A DNA stretch of 63,339 bases. Origin: Saccoglossus kowalevskii. Lineage: Eukaryota > Hemichordata > Enteropneusta > Harrimaniidae. Positions 1 to 9,927 of this stretch are shown here, in pieces (position 1 is the first letter of the stretch; each line of letters opens with the position of its first letter). The translations under genes were made by a program, and so were the position numbers. Under the pieces are notes generated by a model, which saw only the letters and a program-made list of their open reading frames with translations, made no database searches and had not been told where the DNA came from. The stretch lies in the NCBI RefSeq assembly GCF_000003605.2, contig NW_003140832.1:1-63339 (forward strand), given 5' to 3'.

Positions 1-816
1 CACGGAATGATCACGCACGTCAAACGTATGGCATACATGTCACGACGTGTAACTCTTACTGCCATTGCTGTATGTAAATCTATGAATGTTGATTCGGACA
101 TATGAGCAAAAGGAAATGTACATTTCATTAATACAACGTTTTTCTTGCTTGTGTTTAAACTTTCACTTCATGCAAGTGTGCGCAACAACTCGTTGTCACT
201 GAGCGTTGTTTACAGATGCAACAAATGAAAACACTCAAGACAAAACAAATTTTAGAGTTGCATCTTTATTACTATTAAATATAATTGTTGCCGATCCCGG
301 CATTTATCTTGCGTAAATCAAAAACTTCATGTAGGTAACACTGGCGACTTTGGTTACTTGAAATCAGACACACGCACTCCTCATTCCATTGTTGTTCCCA
401 GGCCTACTATTACATGTAAAAGTGAGCGTAGTCTCTCATTACCAGACGCGTCCATCTTACAAGGTCATAGGGTTCAAACTGCTTGAATATTTAATTAAAT
501 ATGGTTGCGTCTGTTTTAAGAAACGTCCCCTCACGTAAATATGTGATATATTCAGATTGGATTTTTTAACTTAAGTTGGACCTCTGAAACGAACTTGTAT
601 CGACTTCATGTTAAACTGAGCGTAGCTTTCATTACATTATCAGCATTCCATGGTTTGTCCCCACGCTTACTTTTGAAAATGAGCGCACTTGAGCATTCCA
701 TTGTTTGCTCCACGCTTACTTTTGAAAGTGGGCGTACGTTCAACTCGTATCTTCGTGAAAACTGAGACGCTCAGTTACCGCGCTCAACTACCATCTAGAG
801 ACCATTTACATACATG
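1..816. other. Intergenic sequence without a recognisable gene
   Basis: No reading frame here resembles a known family. It holds an imperfect direct duplication of about 50 bp (642-691 and 692-741, both starting GCATTCCAT and containing CACGCTTACTTTTGAAA). A weaker relative lies near 382-430. No promoter or RNA gene was recognised. Confidence 0.5.
642..741. repeat. 50-bp tandem duplication
   Basis: Two adjacent copies share GCATTCCAT, then GTTTG, then CACGCTTACTTTTGAAA and a G-rich end. The second copy differs at several positions. The repeat is non-coding and probably part of an older interspersed repeat. Confidence 0.6.
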
Positions 817-1168
817 CAAATAATGGAAAGTCTGCCCGGGGATAATAACGTTTTTATGTTAATGCTACCCTTTACGGGGGAGATGCTCTTAACTCGATCA
901 AAAGCCCAGCATTCAATGCCCAGCATTGTTTATTACAATAACATGAACTTTTCTTCATATATAGTCGGGTTTTCACGATACCACCCCGTGTATTGTATGG
1001 AAAAAAAACACGCTAGTGTTATTCTGAGAATTCCGAGCGTTTCCCGGTACAGACTGACTTCGGTCTCAGGCTCGGATCATCAACACTTGGGAATGCAGCA
1101 ACAGTAGGTCGGACCAGAGGTCTCTGTAGTCGCTGTATGCATTAGCGTGTCATGTCATGATTCGTGAT
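817..1168. repeat. Interspersed repeat R1, copy 1
   Basis: This block is nearly identical to 3406-3742. Both start CAAATAATGGAAAGTCTGCC and end near GATTCGTGATGTAAAA. Copy 1 has about 30 bp extra near 1110-1145. Both copies carry the same open frame of 94-97 codons, but its codons give low-complexity, unfamiliar protein and the flanks show no gene structure, so I treat it as non-coding repeat DNA. A partial third fragment follows directly at 1172-1232 (ACGGGGGAGATG... CAGCATTCAATG). A further degraded piece lies near 5813-5860 (TTTATTACAATAACATGA). Confidence 0.75.
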
Positions 1169-1171
1169 GTA

Positions 1172-1232
1172 AAACCCCTTACGGGGGAGATGTTCATAGC
1201 TAGACTAAAAGCACAGCATTCAATGGAGCACA
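1172..1232. repeat. Interspersed repeat R1, partial internal copy
   Basis: Repeats the internal part of R1: CCTTACGGGGGAGATG followed by an AGCACAGCATTCAATG run. It lies immediately after copy 1, so R1 seems to have undergone a partial tandem duplication. Confidence 0.6.
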
Positions 1233-2086
1233 GTAACACAACGTCGTGCTTTTTGTGCAATGGAAATTAATACAAGAAATGCTACCAAAAGACATGTCCT
1301 TCTAGTTAAACGAAACAAGCTTGGGACGTTTATCTTGAGAAATTGAGAAGACGAAAATCCCTTGGGACAATCGCTGTAAAACAAGGGTAACAGGGGTATT
1401 TTGATTATTTGAAGATGGAAACTGCTGCTTCATGAAAGAGCAAAGTTCAATGTCATTGGCCACAGTAATGACTTTTTAGAAGGGTTGCTCGCTAGAAGTA
1501 TTCGACGTGACTCCGGACTTTTTATCCAAGTTTATACAAGACTTACATCTTACTGTCAGGAAGGTTTAATGTATTGTTTGTATTTGCACAGTTTGAATGA
1601 GGGGTTTATTCTCAAAACATATACGGGTGCTTGAAACCATACAAAATTTGACCTAAGGCTGAGAAAAAAATATCTCTGTTTCTCGTTTCCGCGCGCGTCA
1701 TTTTGAACTATGCGCCTCGGACGTTTTTTTCTTTCTAAAGCATTCCAAAATGCGCTTGTACTCTCACTTGTCTCAAGTACTTTTTGACGACTTGTATGCA
1801 ATTGTAAGATTATATTTCAGGTATACTCGAAGTGAATCTCAGCACTATGCCTTTTATAAATGTCATGGTTTGCAAATTAGCGAGTTTGCATATTGGATGC
1901 CCCAATAATTCTGGGACTTGTAATAATTTTCTAGAAACTGTACAGCAAATAACATATTTTCATTATCAATTGTTTTTCTAAATTTCAGTTTTTATTGTTC
2001 AAAATTATTTACAGTAATAAAACATTTTTCCGCTCTGAAACCATTTCCAGTTATTATGATTGTGTGCATTACAGCACACACAATAA
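1233..2086. other. Sequence with no recognised gene
   Basis: No recognisable coding region, RNA gene or element was found. The minus-strand open frame at 1801-1556 resembles no family and has no supporting splice context. Confidence 0.45.
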
Positions 2087-3235
2087 TGTTATTATATACT
2101 ATAATGAATTATATACATATATTTACAAAAAATATAAATATAATTTTATAGAAAACTATATTATATATAATTTTTACGCATCCTTGTATTAAGTATACAC
2201 CCCCGAATTATTTACCACGTGCGCCTACGGGGTGCAATAAATGGTGAGCAGACCCCCCCCCCCCCCCCACGCAAAATTTCGTGCTACGCCACTGAAGAAT
2301 TTGTATCCGTTTCGCAATACAATTTGTAACAAAAATAATTGTGCATGAACGCGACGGTAAAATATTCACCGACTTTCATGGGGGGGGGGGCTACTTCTAC
2401 ATTAAGTGGGTAAGGGTGTGCAGCCCATCTCTCGTAAACCATACGCACTTCTAAACCATGTTTCTATATTTATATACCCACTTCTAAACACAAGTGTTTT
2501 CACCAACAACACAAACACCCAGCTCATAACTTTCGCATCCAGTGAGCGCATCCGGGCGATGCATTTTATTCATCCTTTTCCGGTATTTGGCTTTGGATAT
2601 AAGGACCTGTGAAAAAGTAAATAAATGCTACACACTTCTAAACCAAACCATTGATAAATGACTACCACTTCTAAACAAAATAACGTGAAATGACATCCCA
2701 GTCCGGCGGCACATACCCGTATTGCACTTTTATGCAAGTAGCCTCCCCCCCCCGTGTCCTAGCCTGGTGCTTAGTATCATAACACGGACAGGCGATTTCC
2801 CGACCAGAGACATTGTTCATTAGTTCGCCCGATCAACACAGCGCTATACGTCATACAGCTGTGATACTCCTTTCAGCGAAACGACACCGGTGATACATGT
2901 AAAACGTACGCGTTCCACGAATCTCGAATGACGCTGCAGGACAGCCTTCTACTACGACGAGACATCGCGTCACCATGTGACAACACAACGGGTTATTTTT
3001 TTAGAGGTCAACATAACTAAGCCGAGTTTTGCAAATTTTACAATAAAAATGTCAGATTTGATTAAAATAATAAATTGTTCCACACGATGTTGCTTGGTAG
3101 AACATAAATGCAACCCACTGGGTGATAACAGGGTCGCTGACGTTTTACTGTAAACGTCCCGCCCGGCGTGGTCTGCACGCCGCCTCAGACAGACAATACT
3201 CGGGGTTAACACCAAGCCCCTCAAAAACAACACTT
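2087..3235 (+). repeat. Left arm of a large imperfect palindrome
   Basis: The reverse complement of this stretch recurs at 4690-5638. Matching landmarks include GTTATTATATACTATAATG at the outer end, a poly-C block beside GTGAGCAGAC, CAATACAATTTGTAA, AGTATCATAACACGGACAGG, AGCGCTATACG, CCGGTG near 2890, and TCGGGGTTA at the inner end. The left arm has an extra block of about 350 bp at roughly 2400-2750, containing several copies of CTTCTAAAC. The arms have diverged by substitutions and indels, so the palindrome is old. Confidence 0.8.
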
Positions 3236-3405
3236 AATCGGATCCATATAACGTGTACTCTATATCAATACACACATAGCTATGTGAACGATGTGCTGTC
3301 TTTTATAGTGCTTACCTGTTAAGATACACAGCAGGTACAGTAAACTAAAAGACATCACGATATCTAGAAGGTGAGGTACACAATCACAAGTCGCTACTTT
3401 CGGCT

Positions 3406-3742
3406 CAAATAATGGAAAGTCTGCCCGGGGATAATAACGCTTTTATGTTAATGCTACCCTTTACGGGGGAGATGCTCATAGCTCGACCAAAAGCCCAGCA
3501 TTCAATGCCCAGCATTGTTTATTACAATAACATGAACTTTTCTTCATATATAGTCGGGTTTTCACGATACCACCCCGTGTATTGTATGGAAAAAAAACAC
3601 GCTAGTGTTATTCTGAGAATTCCGAGCGTTTCCCGGTACAGACTGACTTCGGTCTCAGGCTCGGATCATCCACACCTGGGCATGCAGCAACAGTAGGTCG
3701 GACCGTAGCGTGTCATGCATGTCATGATTCGTGATGTAAAAA
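3406..3742. repeat. Interspersed repeat R1, copy 2
   Basis: Second copy of the block at 817-1168, very similar over its whole length. It lies inside the spacer of the large palindrome, while copy 1 lies outside, so the duplication is independent of the palindrome arms. Confidence 0.75.
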
Positions 3743-3859
3743 TCGGGGGTAGTTTGTACTCAGACTAGTAGTATTGTAATTACTAGTCTTAGGTTTGTAA
3801 ACAATTTGATCGCAAAGCTATGTCCACAACCGCAGATTTCCATTTTATAATACTGCACG

Positions 3860-4106
3860 ACCGCCACAATATACTCCCCAAAATTGTAAAAATCCGAAAA
3901 CTAATTAAAATAAACAAATTCCCCAAAATAAAATATTATTCGCAAAACACCAAAGCAAAATAAAATTGAAGAAAAAAATAATGAAGAAAAAGATAAATAT
4001 GAACAAAATAAAAATAAAAAGACATCGGAAATAAAGTGATAAAAATTAAACAAAACAAAATAAGTAAACAAGAAAAGAAACTAAAAAAACACAAATACAT
4101 AAACAA
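3860..4106. repeat. A-rich low-complexity tract
   Basis: Roughly 250 bp made almost only of short A-rich words (AAAATAAA, AAACAAAA, AAGAAAAA). No gene is visible. It separates repeat R1 from the LINE fragment to its right. Confidence 0.7.
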
Positions 4107-4690
4107 TGCAAGCAACTCTGTTTAATATCTTTTTAAATGACCTCCCTGATGAATTTGGTGACAAAAACGATTCGCCAATTATGCTTGAAGATAATCCTAT
4201 TAATAACATTCTTTAATGCAGATGGTTTACAAAATTGTTTAAACAAACTTCAAGTTATTGTACAAATTGGCATCTCAATGTTAAAGGGCGGCAGTCGTCG
4301 CGCCGCGTCCTGTTCAATATGGGACTCATAGCGACGTACACAACGCGTGTAAAATACATTGTTTATTTACATGAAATTCGAACACGCGCTGCGCGACGAC
4401 CACCGCGCTTTAATGTGAAAAAAAAAGTTTTGGTTTTTACTAAAAGCAAACCGTCTTTAAAAGAAACATAACTTTGTGTTGAATAACCATCTTATTACAG
4501 CTGTCAAGGAATTTTGTTATCTGGGAATTATTTTCAGTTCAAATGACAACTCAACCAGCCAATGCTTAAAAATAAAGCTATGAAGGCACTATTTTCAATT
4601 CGGCAATCTGTTCTGAGCCATGAAATGATTAATCCAGAATTGTGCTTGAAATTATTTGTGATTATCAATATCAACTTACGTGTTGCTCTT
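4107..4690 (+). mobile_element. LINE reverse-transcriptase fragment (RTE/CR1-like), split by a MITE
   Basis: Plus-strand frames contain degraded pieces typical of a non-LTR reverse transcriptase. LFNIFLNDLPDEF (about 4118-4156) matches the block before the YADD motif. GLQNCLNKL (about 4226-4254) and the tryptophan-containing WHLNV follow. After a MITE insertion come VLVFTKSK and FCYLGIIFS with KAMKALFSI near 4500-4600, typical of the region after the catalytic box. The catalytic YADD itself is destroyed by a stop and frameshift. This is a dead fragment inside the palindrome spacer. Confidence 0.75.
4285..4409. mobile_element. MITE family M1, 125-bp copy with TTAA target duplication
   Basis: An inverted-repeat element begins AGGGCGGCAGTCGTCGCGCC and ends with its imperfect complement GGTGGTCGTCGCGC. 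It is flanked by TTAA at 4281-4284 and 4410-4413. Removing the element and one TTAA rejoins the surrounding LINE reading frame (WHLNV then VKKKVLVF). This shows both the exact ends and the insertion event. TTAA duplication is characteristic of piggyBac and Kolobok superfamilies; which of the two mobilised it cannot be told from this non-autonomous copy. Confidence 0.85.
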
Positions 4691-5638
4691 TGATGCGTTG
4701 GGGGCTCGGGGTTACCCCGAGTATTGTCTTGCGAGGCGCTGCATTAAAACCTCAGCTACCAACCCCATGGGTTGCATCTATGTTCTATCAACAGAGTGAG
4801 GAACATTTTATTATTTCATCAAATCTGACATTTTCATTGTAAAATTTGCCAAACGCGGCTTAGTTATGTTGACCTCTAACCCACTGTGTTTTCACATGAC
4901 GCGATGTCTCAGCACAGAAGAAGGCCGACCCGCAGCGTCATTAAGAGGTTAAGATTTCAAATTCCGAATACGTGCTTAAGATTCGTGGAATGCCTACGTT
5001 TTATCACCGGTGTCGTTTCGCTGAAAGGAGTATCACAACTATATGACGTATAGCGCTGTGTTGATCGGGCGAACTAATGAGCAATGTCCCTGGTCGGGAA
5101 ATCCCCTGTCCGTGTTATGATACTGAGCCCCCGAAACAGTTCATGTACGGGCGCAGGGCTAGGAAAGCCGGTGAATAGTTTACCGTCAAACTACTTATCG
5201 CAAATGGGGCTCGCGTTCATGCACAATCAATTTGGTTTGCAAATTTTTACAAATTGTATTGCGAGACGGAGGGTTGTTTGATTTCTCGTCAATTGCAGGC
5301 GATAAATCATTGTCATATTTTTTTTCGGGGAGTACCGTCTATGCTGAGACAGCGCGTCCTGTGGTGACATATGCGTGTTGAAAGTCAATTCCGACTGCGT
5401 CATACAAATGCTTCAGTGGGGCAGGACGAAATTTTGCATGGGGGGGGGGGGGGGGGGTTGTCTGCTCACCACTACTTGAGCCTCGTAGGCGCACGTGGTC
5501 GTGCATTTTTTCGGGGGGGGGGGGTCTGTATACTTATATACAAGGGTGCGTAAAAATTATATATAATATAGTTTTCTATAAAATTATATTTTTCTATAAA
5601 TATTATATGTATATAATTCATTATAGTATATAATAACA
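4690..5638 (-). repeat. Right arm of the large imperfect palindrome
   Basis: Reverse-complement match to 2087-3235, in the opposite order. Extra sequence of about 115 bp relative to the left arm lies at about 5276-5395. Poly-G tracts at about 5441-5456 and 5512-5523 correspond to the poly-C tracts of the left arm. The spacer between the arms is about 1.45 kb. Confidence 0.8.
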
Positions 5639-6289
5639 GTGAGCGAAAAACATTTTTGTATATAATGTAATGAAAACTATTTGAAAGAAATTATATAAAT
5701 CAAGCTTTCTTTTTTATTATATACAAATACAATTAGGGTTACTTAATACGTTATACTAGAAATTAATAATAATAATGTGATATAATATATAATCGGGAAT
5801 GAATTATTTATTACAATTTGTTTATTACAATAACATGAGCTTTTCTTTATATATAATATATTTAAAGCAAAATTGTTTATGAATTATTTATCTTTTATTA
5901 TATATAATAAGGTAATAACAATAATCATCACTTCATTATATATAAAAAAATTAACCACAAAACTATTATGTATATATAATGAACAACTCTAAATAAATAA
6001 ACGGCACCTCATAATAGAGAAGCCAGGAAAATATAACGTTCTGTCCCGCTGCGCGTTGCCACGTGTTGCTACGCGGCGAACGCCGATAGTGGGCAACACG
6101 TGTCTTGAAATTTTCTTCGAAAACTGCTCAAACAAAAACGGAAATTCGCGTGAATTATTGATTAATCAGTTAAATTATTTTTCTCAGAATTTATTTGTAA
6201 ATTCAGCATTTTGTTGGAACATGTATATAAACCCAAAGAAACGTCTCTTGTGACCTCAATATCAAGTATTTTTTTTCTTATACATGCAG
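5639..6289. other. AT-rich sequence with no recognised gene
   Basis: Very AT-rich, with many TATATA words. A degraded piece of repeat R1 lies near 5813-5860. I searched for a signal-peptide exon that could belong to the M28 exon starting at 6290 and found no convincing candidate. Confidence 0.45.
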
Positions 6290-6504
6290 TTCTTTGGAAG
6301 AATAAAGTATTTTGTGGAACTTCGAGGGAGTTGGAAGAAATAAGCAGGCGCCTCCGAACGCAGCTAATTGAACATTTCAGCGTGAATCGCCACGAAGACT
6401 TCAATCCAACAAACAAAGACAATGTTAGAAATTACATCAAAGAAACAATGGAAAGTTATAATCTCGAAGTTGAACTGCAATATTTCGACTCTTTACACAC
6501 TCAG
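6290..6504 (+). pseudogene. Orphan exon 2 of a third M28-like gene (gene C)
   Basis: The exon is bounded by a good acceptor (T-rich tract then TACATGCAG, exon from 6290) and a strong donor (CACTCAG followed by GTAAGT at 6505). Its length is 215 bp, phase 1 in and phase 0 out, exactly like exon 2 of gene A (221 bp) and gene B (287 bp). The encoded 71 residues match the N-terminal pro-region of those genes: a basic and acidic helical stretch with LRTQLIEHFS, then NVRNYIKETMESYNLEVELQ before the splice site. No downstream HxD exon and no first exon were found on the plus strand. It is therefore probably a truncated copy, although a very long intron cannot be excluded. It is divergently oriented to genes A and B. 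Confidence 0.7.
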
Positions 6505-6850
6505 GTAAGTGCACTATTAGACTGTCGACAGTAGGTCGTACCTAATATTAATTTGTTATATTCATAAATATTGTGTATAAACGTAATAGGCGTGAATAAA
6601 TTACGAACGCCGGGACAGGAAGTATGGAGCGCCGTTAGGCACGACCGACTGTCCTGTCCAGTGCTGCAATTCGCTGGTAAGATTCTTACCAGATCCGAGT
6701 ACTTTCTTCTGCAAATGTCTATCATTTTATCGTGACCAATCGTGAAAAGGGTCAAGTGTCGCTGGCTACTGGGATCGCCCACGACTTACGCGAAGTTAGT
6801 TTTGACTGCGCTATACGCGATCGCGACATTTTCCACAGCAGTTTTTGATA

Positions 6851-6993
6851 TGACGCAAACAAATCTTGAAGAATGCATTATAAAAGTGCTGGAACGTTTA
6901 GACTACCATGATATTTCTTGCAAAGAATACCAGCGAGACACTATCGCAAACTACACAGAGGGGAGAAATGTCTTCATCGGCGTGCCGTGTTGA
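6851..6993 (+). pseudogene. RecQ-like helicase N-terminal fragment
   Basis: From the ATG at 6851 the frame encodes a short helical region, then SCKEYQRDTIANYTEGRNVF followed by IGVPC and a stop. This matches the start of the helicase core in RecQ-type proteins, where a lysine-rich YQ motif is followed by G-x-D/N-V-F/L and then the Walker A loop. The frame stops exactly where the G-K-S/T loop should begin and there is no convincing donor there. About 37 bp further on begins a 2.87-kb repeat element, so the gene seems truncated, probably with the rest lost or displaced. RecQ-like fragments are common in invertebrate repeat families, so this may never have been a host gene. Confidence 0.5.
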
Positions 6994-7480
6994 CATTCGT
7001 CTTGTCAAAAAGAACTCGTTTCGAAACCAGGGATCCGGTGGAGTTGACTTTTCAGAACTCAGAACCTCAGAACTCAGAATCTGGAGTGCGCCCTCAAACG
7101 AAGAAATTAAGGTTTATGAATTAGCCCTTGTTTTTTAATGGGAAAAGAAAACATTCTGAACTATCAACTTAAATATTATATTTTTTTAGACCAAATTACG
7201 GCACTTAATCAGCTAATTTGCATATGAATTAGCTACAAAATCATTTACATCTTGTAGTTCAATGTTAGATTTCAATGATATTTGATTGAGATGTGCGAGT
7301 TATTCACAGACCTGAACATTTTTGGATCAATTATTTTTAAAACAATTTGCTTATTAATTCAATAAAATAATTAAATTATTTCAATAAAATATTAATGACA
7401 TACTTTTGCTTCGATCAATCTGCTTCAATAGAATAGTGTTAGAATGGTGAGAGAAGTAAAAAAAAAATGAGAATTTGTTA

Positions 7481-8473
7481 ACAGTCTTGGCTTATCTGCA
7501 GGGCCCTCTGTCATCGTTATGGTGCCCTCATACAGATTTTTTTACATTTCTAAGATTCTTAGCAGTCTTTGCTAATCTGCAGGCCCCTCAATCATCGTTA
7601 TGGTGCCCTCATACCGACTTTTTTACATTTCTAAGTTTTTTGCAGTCTTGGCTAATCTGCAGGGCCCTCTATCATCGTTATGGTGCCCTCATACCGACTT
7701 TTTTACATTTCTAAGATTCTTAGCAGTCTTGGCTAATCTGCAGGGCCCTCTATCATCGTTATGGTGCCCTCATACCGACTTTTTTACATTTCTAAGATTC
7801 TTAGCAGTCTTTGCTAATCTGCAGGCTCCTCTATCATCGTTATGGTGCCCTCATACAGATTTTTTTACATTTCTAAGATTCTTAGCAGTCTTGGCTTATC
7901 TGCAGGCCCCTCAATCATCGTTATGGTGCCCTCATACCGACTTTTTTACATTTCTAAGATTTTTAGCAGTCTTTGCTAATCTGCAGGCCCCTCAATCATC
8001 GTTATGGTGCCCTCATACCGACTTTTTTACATTTCTAAGATTTTTTGCAGTCTTGGCTAATCTGCAGGCCCCTCAATCATCGTTATGGTGCCCTCATACC
8101 GACTTTTTTACATTTCTAAGATTTGTTGCAGTCTTGGCTTATCTGCAGGCCCCTCTATCATCGTTATGGTGCCCTCATACCGACTTTTTTACATTTCTAA
8201 GATTTTTAGCAGTCTTTGCTAATCTGCAGGCCCCTCAATCATCGTTATGGTGCCCTCATACCGACTTTTTTACATTTCTAAGATTTTTTGCAGTCTTGGC
8301 TAATCTGCAGGGCCCTCTATCATCGTTATGGTGCCCTCATACCGACTTTTTTACATTTCTAAGATTTTTAGCAGTCTTTGCTAATCTGCAGGCCCCTCAA
8401 TCATCGTTATGGTGCCCTCATACCGACTTTTTTACATTTCTAAGATTTTTTGACAGTCTTGGCCAATCTGCAG
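7481..8473. repeat. 81-bp satellite array, about 12 copies
   Basis: The unit is 81 bp, with recognisable pieces CTAATCTGCAGG, CATCGTTATGGTGCCCTCAT and TTTTTTACATTTCTAAGATT, repeated about 12 times with few substitutions. Units vary at GGGCCCTCTATC versus GGCCCCTCAATC and at TTGCTAATC versus TTGGCTTATC. Because 81 is divisible by three and the unit lacks a stop in one frame, a long open frame appears by chance; it is not a gene. Confidence 0.95.
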
Positions 8474-9113
8474 TCTACATGTTACCGAGTCTACATGTTA
8501 CCAAGTCTACATGTTACCAGTCCACATATTACCAGTCTACATGTTACCAAGTCTACATGTTACCAAGTCTACATGTTACCAAGTCAACATGTTACCAAGT
8601 CTACATGTTACCAAGTCTACATTTTACCAAGTCTACATGTTACCAAGTCTACATGTTACCAAGTCAACATGTTACCAAGTCTACATGTTACCAAGTCTAC
8701 ATGTTACCAAGTCTACATGTTACCAAGTCCACATGTTACCAAGTCTACATATTATCAATTCAACATGTTACCAAGTCTACATGTTACCAAGTCTACATGT
8801 TACCAAGTCTACATGTTACCAAGTCTACATATTTCCAAGTCTACATGTTACCAAGTCAACATGTTACCAAGTCTACATGTTACCAAGTCTACATGTTACC
8901 AAGTCTACATGTTACCAAGTCTACATGTTACCAAGTCAACATGTTACCAAGTCTACATGTTACCAAGTCTACATGTTACCAAGTCTACGTTACCAAGTTA
9001 CCAAGTCTACATGTTACCAAGTCTACATGTTACCAAGTCTACATGTTACCAAGTCTACGTTACCAAGTCTACATGTTACCAAGTCTACATGTTACCAAGT
9101 CTACATGTAACCA
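8474..9113. repeat. 16-bp satellite array, about 40 copies
   Basis: The unit is TCTACATGTTACCAAG. Variants are TCAACATG, TCCACATG, TCTACATT and shortened copies such as TCTACGTTACCAAG. Sixteen is not a multiple of three, so the three frames rotate through the same 16-residue period, and all stay open because the unit contains no stop on the plus strand. It directly abuts the 81-bp array at CTGCAG. Confidence 0.95.
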
Positions 9114-9927
9114 GTCTGTTACAAATCTTTTATGTGATGGCACTTGCATGTATATACGATTTGTCATAATAAAATGAAATCTCAGTTGAGCTCTTCAGAT
9201 TTTTGTATGTGATGGCATTTTTGAGGTTAAATTCATGTAGATATTTGCCATCTTTCGATTTTGTTTGTACTTGATAGGATTTGACAAATTAAAAAAAAAA
9301 ACTGTGCCTCAACTGCTTTTTCTGATTGGCTTATACTAACATTGTATGGACATGTGTGTCAGTTCAAAAGGAATATCAATTGTGAGAATGTCATTAGCAA
9401 TAATTGACCACAGTATATGGGATAACATATACATTAGTGGTATAAAGTACCCCCAAATCTTTACAAAGTTCAAAAAGGGTGGGTCATGCATGTATGCATA
9501 ATTAATTGGATATGGCAGATGATGTTTGTAAAATATTGCACAAACCTGTTATCAGAATACTGCTTTTTTACGGGGGGTTAACTTGTGATTTTGTAATCTG
9601 GTTTTTATTTCATTACAAATTGTGGTTAAGCTGCACTATATTAACTGTATTTAAGACAGACTAGTGTGCTTTGTTGGATGTTTCCCCAGATACCTCTAAT
9701 TTTTTGCTGTGATCAAAATACTTAATTAAATATCAAAACAACAAGAGCAACAAAATATAATAAAAAAAAACTAATTTATTTATTAACCCAAATTTCTTCG
9801 TCTGAGGGCGCACTCCAGGTTCTGAGTTCAGAGGTTCTATGTTCCGAGGTTCTGAGGTTCTGAGTTCTGAAAAGTCTACTCTACCCCCGGGATCCCACAC
9901 TTTCAGGACATATGTTTGCATACAATG

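Larger units (their letters stand above)
7030..9896. mobile_element. 2.87-kb element with ~100-bp terminal inverted repeats carrying two satellite arrays
   Basis: The left end begins GGGATCC, then GACTTTTCAGAACTCAGAAC and GGAGTGCGCCCTCA with CGAAGAAATT. The same string occurs on the minus strand inward from 9896. The inverted repeats run for about 100-140 bp and contain internal CAGAACT/CAGAACC sub-repeats. Between them are a unique AT-rich stretch (7140-7480), an 81-bp satellite array, a 16-bp satellite array and another unique stretch (9114-9750). No transposase frame is present. Only a weak CA/CA target repeat is visible at the ends. It is non-autonomous and resembles foldback-type or satellite-bearing MITE-like elements. 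Confidence 0.75.

Noticed and set aside
814-1107. 97-residue gene, duplicated at 3412-3696
   Set aside because: The frame lies in a repeat block, shows no domain and has no gene-like flanks. Its conservation is explained by the DNA-level similarity of the two copies.
2256-2271. Poly-C/poly-G tracts as G-quadruplex regulatory elements
   Set aside because: Similar tracts occur at many places (2383, 5441, 5512, 18568, 20890, 27510, 58765) in repeat or intergenic DNA, without association with gene starts. They look like simple repeats or assembly-sensitive homopolymers.
8474-9113. CRISPR-like array
   Set aside because: The 16-bp units are contiguous with no spacers, and the window is clearly eukaryotic.
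7600-9177. 525-codon open frame as a protein gene
   Set aside because: It is entirely satellite: 81-bp units (27 codons) followed by 16-bp units that keep all frames open. There is no start context, splice structure or family match.
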